This document shows positions 56,219 through 64,000 of a stretch of DNA of 64,000 bases, piece after piece; position 1 is the first letter of the stretch, and each line of letters starts with the position of its first letter. The notes under the pieces were generated by a model that made no database searches, was not told the DNA's origin, and worked only from the letters and a program-made list of their open reading frames with translations. A program made the translations under genes and the position numbers. This stretch comes from Pseudoalteromonas holothuriae (GTDB taxonomy: Bacteria; Pseudomonadota; Gammaproteobacteria; Enterobacterales; Alteromonadaceae), in the NCBI RefSeq assembly GCF_945859825.1, contig NZ_CAMAPC010000012.1, positions 54,802 through 118,801 on the forward strand. The letters are read 5' to 3'.

Positions 56219-57602
56219 ACTTGTTTATCAAAATAGGTTTATCATCGCAAGTTTATTAATCACACTGGCTGTGCTTGGTGCATACCAAGGTGTTGGACCC
56301 GTTGGCGCATTTGCGCTAGTGATACTTCCTTTTGCTGCATTTACAGCCATTCGAGTCAGTATTGCTTTTATTATTCTGTTTATTTTGTTTAGTTATTTTC
56401 GTCTACACGAAGCTTTTCCTGTGCTAATGCCATTTAAAATTCCAAAACTTTTGGCCCTTGCATCATTATTGGGTATTGTCTGGCATTTATTTATTTCTAA
56501 GCAATTACAACCGCATTGGAACTCCTGCCACGTGTTATTTATTGTGTTATTTGTGTGGCTAACTGTTTGTGTGTTTATGGCAAGTAACCGCGCTGTAGCA
56601 ATAGAATATTTCAGTGGCGTACTCAGTAAAGTCTTCATCATGGTGTTTGCAATTAGTTGGTGGGTTAAAAGCGCAAAACACTTTAATTGGGTACGTATTG
56701 GGATCATGCTATCAGGTGTGTCAATTGCACTCGTTGCCATTAGTAATAAAATGAATGGAATTGGTCTCGTCGAGGGGACCAGAGTGACCATATCTCGCGA
56801 TTTGCGCTCACAATTAGGCGACCCCAATGACCTATCTCTTGTTTTAATGTTCCCCGTGTCGTTTTTAGCAGCTGAAATTTTTGACAAAAATAATGACAAA
56901 TGGCGAAGAATAGCCTCAGGAGTAGGTTTAACTCTTCTGATAAGTGGAGTTATTGCTACGCAAAGCCGTGGAGGGTTATTAGGTATTGCAGCTGTTTTGA
57001 GCTTTTTCATTTATCAAAAAGTTAAGAACCCAGTGCTTGTTGGCGCTATAGGGTTTGTTGGCACGCTCCTAATGGTGTTGTTTGCGGGTATTTCAGATAG
57101 GCAAAGTGGCGGCGCAGCTGAAGAAGGCGTCGATGCGTCTGCTATGGGTCGGATATATGCGTGGCAAGCTGCTATTAATATGGCTGTAGCGAATCCTTTA
57201 ACAGGGGTGGGAATTAACAATTTTTTTGTTAATTATTATTTTTATAGTCCTCATTGGGATGGCAAGAATCATGCAGTACATAGTACGTGGTTTCAGATTT
57301 TAGGAGAAACAGGGTTTGTTGGCTTGTTGGTCTTTGCCATGTTGATCGTTGGAATTTTTAAAAGCCTTGAACGAACAGCACTGCTAAATGCAGTGAGTAG
57401 CAATACAAATCTTAATGTTAATACCTATGCGCTCAAAGCAGGAATGATAGGGTTTATGGTGTCTGGCACCTTTTTAACGCAAGCATTTACTTGGCCTTTA
57501 TATATTATTTTGTCTTTGACCATAGCTTTAGAAAAGCTTGCTCAAGACAATGCAGGGGAAAATTATGTACATAGCAATGAAGAAGTGGCTAAAAGCCAGT
57601 GA
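56211..57602 (+). CDS. O-antigen polymerase/ligase family membrane protein, Wzy-like
   Basis: A 463-residue membrane protein with about 12 segments and the Wzy_C domain: [20 protein letters not shown], then [10 protein letters not shown] and [12 protein letters not shown] with HAVHSTW. Polymerases and ligases share this fold, and in this locus a polymerase is more likely. It starts at ATG 56211 after GGAG and overlaps both neighbouring genes. Confidence 0.78.
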   Translation: MRELVYQNRFIIASLLITLAVLGAYQGVGPVGAFALVILPFAAFTAIRVSIAFIILFILFSYFRLHEAFPVLMPFKIPKLLALASLLGIVWHLFISKQLQPHWNSCHVLFIVLFVWLTVCVFMASNRAVAIEYFSGVLSKVFIMVFAISWWVKSAKHFNWVRIGIMLSGVSIALVAISNKMNGIGLVEGTRVTISRDLRSQLGDPNDLSLVLMFPVSFLAAEIFDKNNDKWRRIASGVGLTLLISGVIATQSRGGLLGIAAVLSFFIYQKVKNPVLVGAIGFVGTLLMVLFAGISDRQSGGAAEEGVDASAMGRIYAWQAAINMAVANPLTGVGINNFFVNYYFYSPHWDGKNHAVHSTWFQILGETGFVGLLVFAMLIVGIFKSLERTALLNAVSSNTNLNVNTYALKAGMIGFMVSGTFLTQAFTWPLYIILSLTIALEKLAQDNAGENYVHSNEEVAKSQ

Positions 57603-58272
57603 TAGTACTCTAGCCGCAAGTTTGTTTAAATTTGCAAAGCGAATTCGCAATCCGCAATGCATTGTAATACCCCTTGTTCATCAAAGTATTTATGTGTTGC
57701 ACCGAACAGTTGCTACAGTAGTGTCACAATTGCTCAGAATATTTTATTACACCCCGGTGTTTAAAAGCCAAGTCCAAGGCAGTAAAAATAACTTGTGTTT
57801 GTATAGTGGTATGCCACAAATATTGGGGAGCTTAAAGGTAACCTTAGGGGATAATGTTCGCTTGTCCGGTATTAGTACATTTTGTGGACGCAGCTGTACA
57901 CATAACACAGCGCAATTGATCATTGGTAATAATGTTGATGTGGGTTGGCAAAATGCTTTTTCTGTAGGAACTAAAATTGTACTTGAAGATGATGTGAGGT
58001 TAGCTGGACGAATTTTTCTTGCCGGATTTGCAGGGCACCCGATAGACAATAAAGCACGTGCTCTAGGTTTACCTGATGAAGACCATCAGGCTGCAGATAT
58101 TGTGATTAAACAAGGGGCGTGGCTTGGTACTGGCGTGACAGTTTTGGCAGGAGTAACAATTGGTGAAGGAGCAATCATAGGCGCTGGTAGTGTGGTGTGC
58201 AAAGACGTACCCGATTACTGTATTGCTGCGGGTAACCCAGCCAAAGTTGTTAAACAAATCAATAAGGAGTAG
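57565..58272 (+). CDS. Left-handed beta-helix acyltransferase
   Basis: A 235-residue protein with a hexapeptide-repeat domain at the C-terminus (about 90-230, with [20 protein letters not shown]) and the final GNPAKVV motif of acyltransferases such as serine O-acetyltransferase relatives. It probably acetylates the polysaccharide or a sugar precursor. It overlaps the end of the Wzy-like gene by 38 bp; ATG 57565 follows AGGGGAA. Confidence 0.82.
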   Translation: MYIAMKKWLKASDSTLAASLFKFAKRIRNPQCIVIPLVHQSIYVLHRTVATVVSQLLRIFYYTPVFKSQVQGSKNNLCLYSGMPQILGSLKVTLGDNVRLSGISTFCGRSCTHNTAQLIIGNNVDVGWQNAFSVGTKIVLEDDVRLAGRIFLAGFAGHPIDNKARALGLPDEDHQAADIVIKQGAWLGTGVTVLAGVTIGEGAIIGAGSVVCKDVPDYCIAAGNPAKVVKQINKE

Positions 58273-58275
58273 AAC

Positions 58276-59415
58276 ATGCGATTTATTGTATTTGGTGAAG
58301 ACTGGGGTGCACACCCAAGTAGCACGCAGCATTTATTCAAATGTATTTCTAAACACTGCAAAGTACATTGGATAAATTCAGTTGGAATGCGCAAGCCAAG
58401 CGCCAATAAGAATGACTTTATTAGACTTTTGCGTAAAGCGCTTGCATTGTTTGGCAAGTCACTCAGTACTTCTAAAGTTAACGAAAAGCATCACTTAGAT
58501 AAGGTAAGTAATTTATTTTTACTGCCATGGCATGATAATTCATTTGCGCAAGCTATTAATCGTATTTTGTTTGCGTTGCAAGTTCGCTGTTTTGATAATG
58601 AACAGCCCATTACTTATTGGATAAGTGTTCCTACGGCAATTTCTCTTATTCAGCCCAGAGCACAAGATAGAGTTGTCTATTATTGCGGTGATGATTTTAA
58701 TGCGCTGGCAGGGGTAGATCATAAAATGGTCGAACCTTTAGAGCGCCAGTTGATTGACCGAGCTGATTTTATTTACGTTGTGAGTGAAAATTTAATGCAT
58801 AAAATGCCAGTGCATAAAACATATCTGCTTACGCATGGCGTTGATCATAGGCTTTTTAGCGAACGTAAAGTAGCAAGTAATTATTTGAAGTCACACAAAG
58901 CAACCATCGGGTTTTATGGTTCTATTAATGAATGGTTAGATATTCAATTACTGAGTGAACTTGCAATACAACGACCTCAGTATGAGTTAGTTTTAATTGG
59001 CTCGGTTACGCACTACTCAAAAGAAGTCGAAGCGCTTTTAGCATTAAAAAATGTAACACATATAAATGCTGTTGCGCACAGTACCTTACCTGAATTTTCA
59101 CAGCACTGGCAGGTATCATTGATGCCATTTTTAGATAATGCTCAAATTAGAGCATGTAACCCTTTAAAGTTAAAGGAATATCTTGCGGCGGGTACGCCTG
59201 TTGTTGCAACTAACTTTCCAGCAGCTCAGCAGTTTAACCAAGTAATATTGGTAGCGGATGACATAGCTGGTTTTATCTATCGAGTGGATATGGCGATAGC
59301 AATTGGTGAACAACCCTTACTAAGTTGGGAGCAATATCAGGCACAATTAGTGTTTGCTCATAGTTGGCAAGCTAAAGCACAGCAAGTTATTAAATCACTT
59401 CTTTTCAATTCTTAA
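58276..59415 (+). CDS. Glycosyltransferase family 4/1-like
   Basis: A 379-residue GT-B protein. The N-terminus has FVFGEDWGAHPS-like residues, and the C-terminal acceptor half has IGFYGSINEWLDIQLL and NPLKLKEYLAAGTPVVAT (the usual E-x7-E region). It starts 3 bp after the acyltransferase stop with GGAG upstream. It adds a sugar to the repeat unit. The family is clear, the linkage is not. Confidence 0.8.
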   Translation: MRFIVFGEDWGAHPSSTQHLFKCISKHCKVHWINSVGMRKPSANKNDFIRLLRKALALFGKSLSTSKVNEKHHLDKVSNLFLLPWHDNSFAQAINRILFALQVRCFDNEQPITYWISVPTAISLIQPRAQDRVVYYCGDDFNALAGVDHKMVEPLERQLIDRADFIYVVSENLMHKMPVHKTYLLTHGVDHRLFSERKVASNYLKSHKATIGFYGSINEWLDIQLLSELAIQRPQYELVLIGSVTHYSKEVEALLALKNVTHINAVAHSTLPEFSQHWQVSLMPFLDNAQIRACNPLKLKEYLAAGTPVVATNFPAAQQFNQVILVADDIAGFIYRVDMAIAIGEQPLLSWEQYQAQLVFAHSWQAKAQQVIKSLLFNS

Positions 59416-59424
59416 GCTTTTTTA

Positions 59425-59452
59425 ATTGTGGGCCAAGCTATTGGCCCACAAT
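59425..59452 (+). terminator. Strong 12-bp hairpin between two polysaccharide gene blocks
   Basis: A perfect stem ATTGTGGGCCAA/TTGGCCCACAAT with a GCTA loop lies after the glycosyltransferase stop. The plus-strand tail CTGCAACTTC is not U-rich, so full termination is doubtful; it might stabilise or partly end the upstream transcript. Confidence 0.45.
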
Positions 59453-59495
59453 CTGCAACTTCTTCCCTATAACGCTTAAATATGAGCGCTTTTCT

Positions 59496-59538
59496 CAAAA
59501 TGCAAATGAAGACGAGAGTTTCAATTGCAAAATGCAAA
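59496..59538. repeat. Two CAAAATGCAAA motifs upstream of the chain-length gene
   Basis: CAAAATGCAAA occurs at 59496-59506 and, inside the 15-mer, at 59528-59538, 32 bp apart (about three helical turns). The 15-mer also occurs at 53527-53541, before the first block of the locus. Confidence 0.45.
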
Positions 59539-59552
59539 GCTAAGGTTGAAAC

Positions 59553-61052
59553 ATGCTAGTTAAAGAACAAATTAGACGATTAGCTTATTTGTCGCTGTAT
59601 GCGTTATACAGTCGCTTCAAACTGTTTATTGTGCCTGTGTGTATTGTACCCGTTGTCGTGTTTCTATTATCCGCAACCGCACAAAAACAATACATGACTC
59701 ATGCAACCATTTTAATTGAAGAGTCATCATTGCTAAATCCATTTCTTGATGACTTGTCGTTTTCATTTGAGTTATCGAATCGTATCGATGCACTAAGAAC
59801 ACTTGTTATTAGCCGTAAGGTACTCATTTCGGTCGCAAAAGAGACAAAATTAATCAGTGACAGTGCAAGTCATGAAGACATTGAAGCAATCCACCAGCAG
59901 CTGGCTGGAGCATTATCTTTATCTCTAGTAGGAGATGAATTAGTGCGCATCCACCTAAAATGGCATGAACCTGGAAAAATGAAAGTAATTTTAGAAAAGG
60001 TAGTCGAAAAGTTCATTGAAAGGTTGCTTGCTCCAACTAAAGCCTCGTTAGATACTTCTGAGCAGTTCTTTTTTAAGCAACTTGATACGCTTAGACAAGA
60101 GCTTGAATTTTCAGAAAATGAACTGGCAAAATTTAAAGTTAAATACAGCGACACATTACCTGAGGTACTTAATAGTAATCGTCAAACCTTAGATAGAATT
60201 TTAAGCGACAAGCAAAATAAATTCATTGAGCTATCTGGTGCGAAGGCAAAATTAAAGAATCTCACCAATAAAATGGCCCAAGCCAACCCTGTGCTAGGCA
60301 ATTTGGAGCAGCGGATAATCGCTGTAAGCTCTGAATTGAGCTTGCTAAAAACGCGTTATACAGACAAGCACAGTAAGGTAATAGCTAAATCACGCAAATT
60401 AGAGAGTCTGCTGAACCGCCAGAAAGTGTTATTAAGTAAAGGCGAGGAGCTACAACAGGTTGATATGCAGCAGCTTTGGCAAATGGCGAACACCATGCCA
60501 ACGTCTAAAAATGGTGATAGCAGTGTATTAGTATCTCAAATAGTTGCACTAGAAGATGCCAAAAACAATGTAGAGCAGCTACAACAGGAATTTACTTTAC
60601 TAGATAGCCAAGTAAAAGAGCTTGGTCAGCGGTTACTTGTGACCAGCGATATTGAAAAACAGCTTAGTAAGTTACAACGGGATTATGATGTTAAGCAGTC
60701 ATTATATAAAGAGATGCTAGGTCGTTATGAAATGGCCAAAGTTACAGGCAAGCTCGTTAAATACGAAGGGCCTGATAAGGTTAAAACCATTGAGCGTGCT
60801 TACAGCCCTACCCAAGCAATTAACACATCTTTAGTCGTATCGTTAATATTAGGCATCGTGCTGGGGCTCTTTTCGGGTGTTGCTAGTGTCTTTATTGCTA
60901 CCTTGTGCGATAGCCACCTAAAAGATATATCAACCATTGAAAAACTCTCATCTGAGCCAGTGTTAGCAGTGCTCCCAATCATCAACAAATCTCATGCTCA
61001 GGTTTTAAGTCATTTATCTGAGCATGTGCAAAACAGAGGTAACAAGCAATGA
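59553..61052 (+). CDS. Wzz/PCP-type chain-length determinant protein
   Basis: A 499-residue inner-membrane protein with a first membrane segment (about 25-43), a long periplasmic coiled-coil region (about 60-400), and a second segment (about 424-448). The ERAYSPTQAINTS element before the second segment is typical of polysaccharide co-polymerases. It controls polymer length. It has no Walker-type kinase domain, so a separate kinase may lie beyond the window. It is coupled (ATGA) to the next GT gene. Confidence 0.85.
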   Translation: MLVKEQIRRLAYLSLYALYSRFKLFIVPVCIVPVVVFLLSATAQKQYMTHATILIEESSLLNPFLDDLSFSFELSNRIDALRTLVISRKVLISVAKETKLISDSASHEDIEAIHQQLAGALSLSLVGDELVRIHLKWHEPGKMKVILEKVVEKFIERLLAPTKASLDTSEQFFFKQLDTLRQELEFSENELAKFKVKYSDTLPEVLNSNRQTLDRILSDKQNKFIELSGAKAKLKNLTNKMAQANPVLGNLEQRIIAVSSELSLLKTRYTDKHSKVIAKSRKLESLLNRQKVLLSKGEELQQVDMQQLWQMANTMPTSKNGDSSVLVSQIVALEDAKNNVEQLQQEFTLLDSQVKELGQRLLVTSDIEKQLSKLQRDYDVKQSLYKEMLGRYEMAKVTGKLVKYEGPDKVKTIERAYSPTQAINTSLVVSLILGIVLGLFSGVASVFIATLCDSHLKDISTIEKLSSEPVLAVLPIINKSHAQVLSHLSEHVQNRGNKQ

Positions 61053-62125
61053 AAGTACTTCATATTGTTCAACATTTAAATATTGGTGGCCTTGAAAAAA
61101 TGGCTGTATCTTTATTGGAGCAAAGCCGTTTTTGTAATGAAACGAGAATTGCGGCACTCGAAGGTGACAAGGATACGTGTTTGAGCAACTGGCCACAGCT
61201 TAAAAGCTTAAACGATAAATTGGATTTTCTTGAAAAACGTGAACGTTTTGACTACCAAGCAGTTAATAAACTAGTAGATTTAATCGATACCCACAATATT
61301 CGCGTTGTGCATAGCCATCACATTGGGCCCATGCTCTATGCGTGCCTTGCATGTCTCAAGCGTCCTGACGTACAGCATGTCTCTACTGTGCATGATGCAT
61401 GGTATCTATCAGGGATTAAATCACGCTTCATCACCAAGGTTTTAAATACGCTATCTCCGGTACATTGGATTGCTGATGCAGATGTTGTCGCTCATGATTT
61501 CTATGCACAAACATCAATTAGACCACAAGAGACTATTTTAAATGGTATCGACTGTAAGAAGTTTGCGCCAATAAATAGGGATTATGCTCGATACCAGTTA
61601 GGGCTGCCAAAAAGCGCCAAAATAGTAGGTTGCGCAGCAAGGCTAGAGCTTGGTAAAGGCCATGAAGATTTAATTGATGCATTAAAAACACTACCAAATA
61701 ATCATCATATTGTATTTGCAGGTCAAGGCAGTTTAGATGCATCACTAAAGGCAAAAGTTAATAGCCTTAAGTTGGAAAGTCGTGTGCACTTTTTAGGGTG
61801 TGTACATAATATGGAAGTGTTTTATTCAGCAATTGATGTGTTTTGTTTATTTTCACAAAGGGAAGGAATGCCTTTAACAATTTTAGAGGCAATGGCTTGC
61901 GGTACGCCAATTGTTGCCAGTGATGTGGGAGGTATTAAAGAAGTATTAACCCAAAAACAGGGGGTGCTGCTGTCGCGTTTGCAAAAACAGCAAATACCGA
62001 ATGCGATAGAAAAGGCGCTAATGATAGAGGCGGGTCAAGCAATACGATCCCATGCACTGTCTATAGCGCAAATTAAAGATATGAGCCGTAAGTATGATCA
62101 ACTTTATTGTGGTATTACCGCTTAA
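61049..62125 (+). CDS. Glycosyltransferase family 4
   Basis: A 358-residue GT-B protein with VLHIVQHLNIGGLEKMAVSL at the start, the second-domain motif CAARLELGKGHEDLIDAL, and SQREGMPLTILEAMACGTPIVA-like E-x7-E region split as REGMPLTILEAMACGTP. This resembles capsule GT4 enzymes. It overlaps the chain-length gene by 4 bp and is followed by the fused transferase 12 bp downstream. Confidence 0.88.
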   Translation: MKVLHIVQHLNIGGLEKMAVSLLEQSRFCNETRIAALEGDKDTCLSNWPQLKSLNDKLDFLEKRERFDYQAVNKLVDLIDTHNIRVVHSHHIGPMLYACLACLKRPDVQHVSTVHDAWYLSGIKSRFITKVLNTLSPVHWIADADVVAHDFYAQTSIRPQETILNGIDCKKFAPINRDYARYQLGLPKSAKIVGCAARLELGKGHEDLIDALKTLPNNHHIVFAGQGSLDASLKAKVNSLKLESRVHFLGCVHNMEVFYSAIDVFCLFSQREGMPLTILEAMACGTPIVASDVGGIKEVLTQKQGVLLSRLQKQQIPNAIEKALMIEAGQAIRSHALSIAQIKDMSRKYDQLYCGITA

Positions 62126-62137
62126 GGAGTAATTACA

Positions 62138-63931
62138 ATGACAACGTTAAGTTTTGTATTCATATTGCTAGTAATTGTGGCGCTTTATCATCATATAGGG
62201 TATCTGCTGATATTAAAAATCGTTACAAAGTTTAAAAAGCCAACAACGAAATGTACTGCGATACAAACCAAGCTGCCTAGTATAGGTGTTATGATGTGTG
62301 CATATAATGAACAAAGCCACATTGAAGAGAAACTCAATAACCTAGGCTCTTTGCTATATCCGAGTGAATTGTACACCATACACGTCTATTTGGACGGTTG
62401 TAAAGATAAGACCTATGATCTTGCTTTGCAAACTCAAAAGCGACTAGAAGAAAAAGGAGTGGTTTGTGTATTACATAACGCAAATGAAAACAAAGGTAAG
62501 GCACATGCAATCAATGCGCTTATCGAAATAGGGCAAAATAACTATGACATTTTGGTGTTTACGGATGTCAGTGCGCTGTTAAGTATTGATGCGTTGAACA
62601 AGTTTGCAAACCAATTTCAAAACAAAGACATAGCTGTTGCCACTGGGTGCTACACGCCCGATGAGTGTGCGCCAACGCAACAACAGTCATATTGGAAATA
62701 TCAAAATACGTTAAAAACGCTTGAATCGCATTTTGGGGCTGTAATAGGCGTGCCAGGCGCATTATTTGCAATTCGTGCAAGCAACGTTAAACCAATTCCT
62801 AAACATACAATCAACGACGATTTTATCCTTGCGATGCAAGCTTGCCATTCTGGCGGTCATGTAGTGCTAGATGCAGACGTAACGATATACGAGCGCGAAT
62901 GCGATGAAATAGCTCAAGATATTAAGCGTCGTGAGCGTATTGGCGCAGGTAATTGGCAGCAATTTATCATGTTAGCTTCATTACTTAATCCAAAGTTAGG
63001 TTGGACGGCTTTTAACTTCTTCTCACATAAAGCGCTACGTGCAGTAATGCCAATCATTATTTTTTTGTTATACGTTATACCCACGATAGCGCTTGTAATA
63101 AATCAAAGTGTATGGGGGGCTTGTGTTTGTAGCGTTCTATTAAGTATTCATACAATTGGGCAAGTAAAATCTAAAAATGTTCTGATTAAGCTATTTGCTA
63201 AAGCTCATTATGCGCTTATTTGCTATTGGGTTGCATTGCGCGGCGTTGTTAAATACCAATTTGGTGCCTATAAAAAGCCTTGGACAAGAGTGAATCAGCG
63301 TAAAGGTAAAGATAATAGCGTGAGTTTAATAAAGCGAGCGTTCGATGTGGTTGGGTCTTTATGTGGTTTATTGCTACTGCTACCGATTATGCTTTTGACC
63401 GCGTTGGCTATAAAAATTAATTCAAAGGGTCCAGTTCTATTTAAGCAGCTAAGAGTAGGTAAAAGTACTGATAAATTTGTATCATTGTTTTACGTTTATA
63501 AATTTCGCTCTATGGTAGTTGATGCTGAAGCAAAAAGCGGCGCAGTTTGGGCAAGTAAAAATGACCCCAGGATAACAAAAGTAGGTCGCTTTTTACGTAA
63601 GACACGAATTGATGAACTACCGCAGTTGTGGAACGTGCTCGTGGGAGAAATGTCACTGATAGGCCCTCGTCCAGAGCGACCTGTATTTTACGCGAAACTA
63701 GAGAAATCTATCCCATATTTTGGCTGGCGGACATATGGGCTTAAACCAGGTATATCAGGCCTTGCGCAGGTAATGAATGGATATGATGAAAGTATTGAGG
63801 ATGCAAGGAGTAAGATTGGTTGGGATTATGCCTATGCGCTGAGTATGTCAAATCGAAAAAACTGGTTTGCAATGGAGTGGATGATTTTATTGCGCACTAT
63901 TTCGGTTGTATTTACAGGTAAAGGACAATAG
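62138..63931 (+). CDS. Fused GT2 plus initiating sugar-phosphate transferase
   Basis: The 597-residue protein joins two domains. Residues about 45-290 are a GT2 transferase (MMCAYNEQSHIEEKL, TDVSALLSI, NDDFILAM, RRERIGAGNWQQF), with a membrane segment at 1-20 and more near 300-350. Residues about 395-597 are a bacterial sugar transferase (RAFDVVGSLCGLLLL, YKFRSMVVDAEA, RKTRIDELPQLWNVLVGEMS, IGPRPERPVF). The second half should start the repeat unit on undecaprenyl phosphate. The fusion could couple initiation with the next sugar, or with export. Start ATG follows AAGGAG. Confidence 0.85.
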   Translation: MTTLSFVFILLVIVALYHHIGYLLILKIVTKFKKPTTKCTAIQTKLPSIGVMMCAYNEQSHIEEKLNNLGSLLYPSELYTIHVYLDGCKDKTYDLALQTQKRLEEKGVVCVLHNANENKGKAHAINALIEIGQNNYDILVFTDVSALLSIDALNKFANQFQNKDIAVATGCYTPDECAPTQQQSYWKYQNTLKTLESHFGAVIGVPGALFAIRASNVKPIPKHTINDDFILAMQACHSGGHVVLDADVTIYERECDEIAQDIKRRERIGAGNWQQFIMLASLLNPKLGWTAFNFFSHKALRAVMPIIIFLLYVIPTIALVINQSVWGACVCSVLLSIHTIGQVKSKNVLIKLFAKAHYALICYWVALRGVVKYQFGAYKKPWTRVNQRKGKDNSVSLIKRAFDVVGSLCGLLLLLPIMLLTALAIKINSKGPVLFKQLRVGKSTDKFVSLFYVYKFRSMVVDAEAKSGAVWASKNDPRITKVGRFLRKTRIDELPQLWNVLVGEMSLIGPRPERPVFYAKLEKSIPYFGWRTYGLKPGISGLAQVMNGYDESIEDARSKIGWDYAYALSMSNRKNWFAMEWMILLRTISVVFTGKGQ

Positions 63932-63940
63932 GCGCACATT

Positions 63941-64000
63941 CACACCGAGTGCATTCACACCGAGTGCATTCACACCGAGTGCATTCACACCGAGTGCATT
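63941..64000. repeat. 15-bp tandem repeat array running off the right edge
   Basis: Four perfect CACACCGAGTGCATT units lie end to end, beginning 10 bp after the fused transferase stop, and the array continues past the edge. It shares a 14-mer with the rmf leader at 47868-47881. Confidence 0.9.

Overview
The window looks like chromosome from a marine gammaproteobacterium of the Alteromonadales, most probably Pseudoalteromonas or a close relative. This is inferred from low GC, many TonB-dependent receptors, Alteromonadales-type unknown families (DUF3080, DUF3025, DUF3718, DUF6435), and gene pairs shared with other gammaproteobacteria: norM-ribE, proS-trmO and rmf/fabA. No rRNA, tRNA, CRISPR array, integrase or complete insertion sequence was seen. 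Names rest on motif and family recognition by eye; no database search was run.

Layout. 0-9 kb holds housekeeping and unknown-function genes: a DUF3080 lipoprotein cut by the left edge, a MATE exporter, riboflavin synthase, a fructosamine-kinase-like protein with altered catalytic residues, DUF445 and DUF3718 proteins, an HNH-like protein, and a two-gene operon of exported amidohydrolases whose second member has lost every metal ligand. 9-12.5 kb is gene-poor and decaying: a DUF6435 gene, a small membrane protein, a broken GrpB gene beside an intact paralogue, and a FAS1/DUF523 chimeric pseudogene. 12.8-24.7 kb carries a TonB receptor, asnS, a P-loop kinase, an ArsP_2-type metal exporter behind a Fur-like box, an M28 peptidase, DUF3025, an ABC exporter pair and an LpxH-like phosphoesterase. 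25-34 kb carries an S9 peptidase, proS-trmO, a thioesterase, and the electron-transfer-flavoprotein genes etfD and etfBA, divergent around a set of palindromic operators.

34.5-47.3 kb is accessory: orphan membrane and secreted proteins, a LysE-type exporter with an AraC regulator, a PEBP protein, an NAPE-PLD-like hydrolase, a degenerate GGDEF membrane protein translationally coupled to another AraC regulator, and a TonB receptor followed by a purple-acid-phosphatase-like enzyme. 47.9-51 kb returns to core genes: rmf and fabA converging on a shared terminator, then an overlapping operon of a QueD-like protein, an M23 peptidase and a thioesterase.

52.5-64 kb is an exopolysaccharide or capsule locus of the Wzx/Wzy type: glycosyltransferases, flippase, polymerase/ligase, left-handed beta-helix acyltransferase, Wzz-like chain-length protein, and a fused GT2 plus initiating sugar-phosphate transferase. 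Its leader has an RfaH ops-like core, and both gene blocks are preceded by a repeated CAAAATGCAAA motif. The Wza-like exporter and tyrosine kinase are not in view and may lie beyond the right edge, which ends inside a 15-bp tandem array related to a sequence in the rmf leader.
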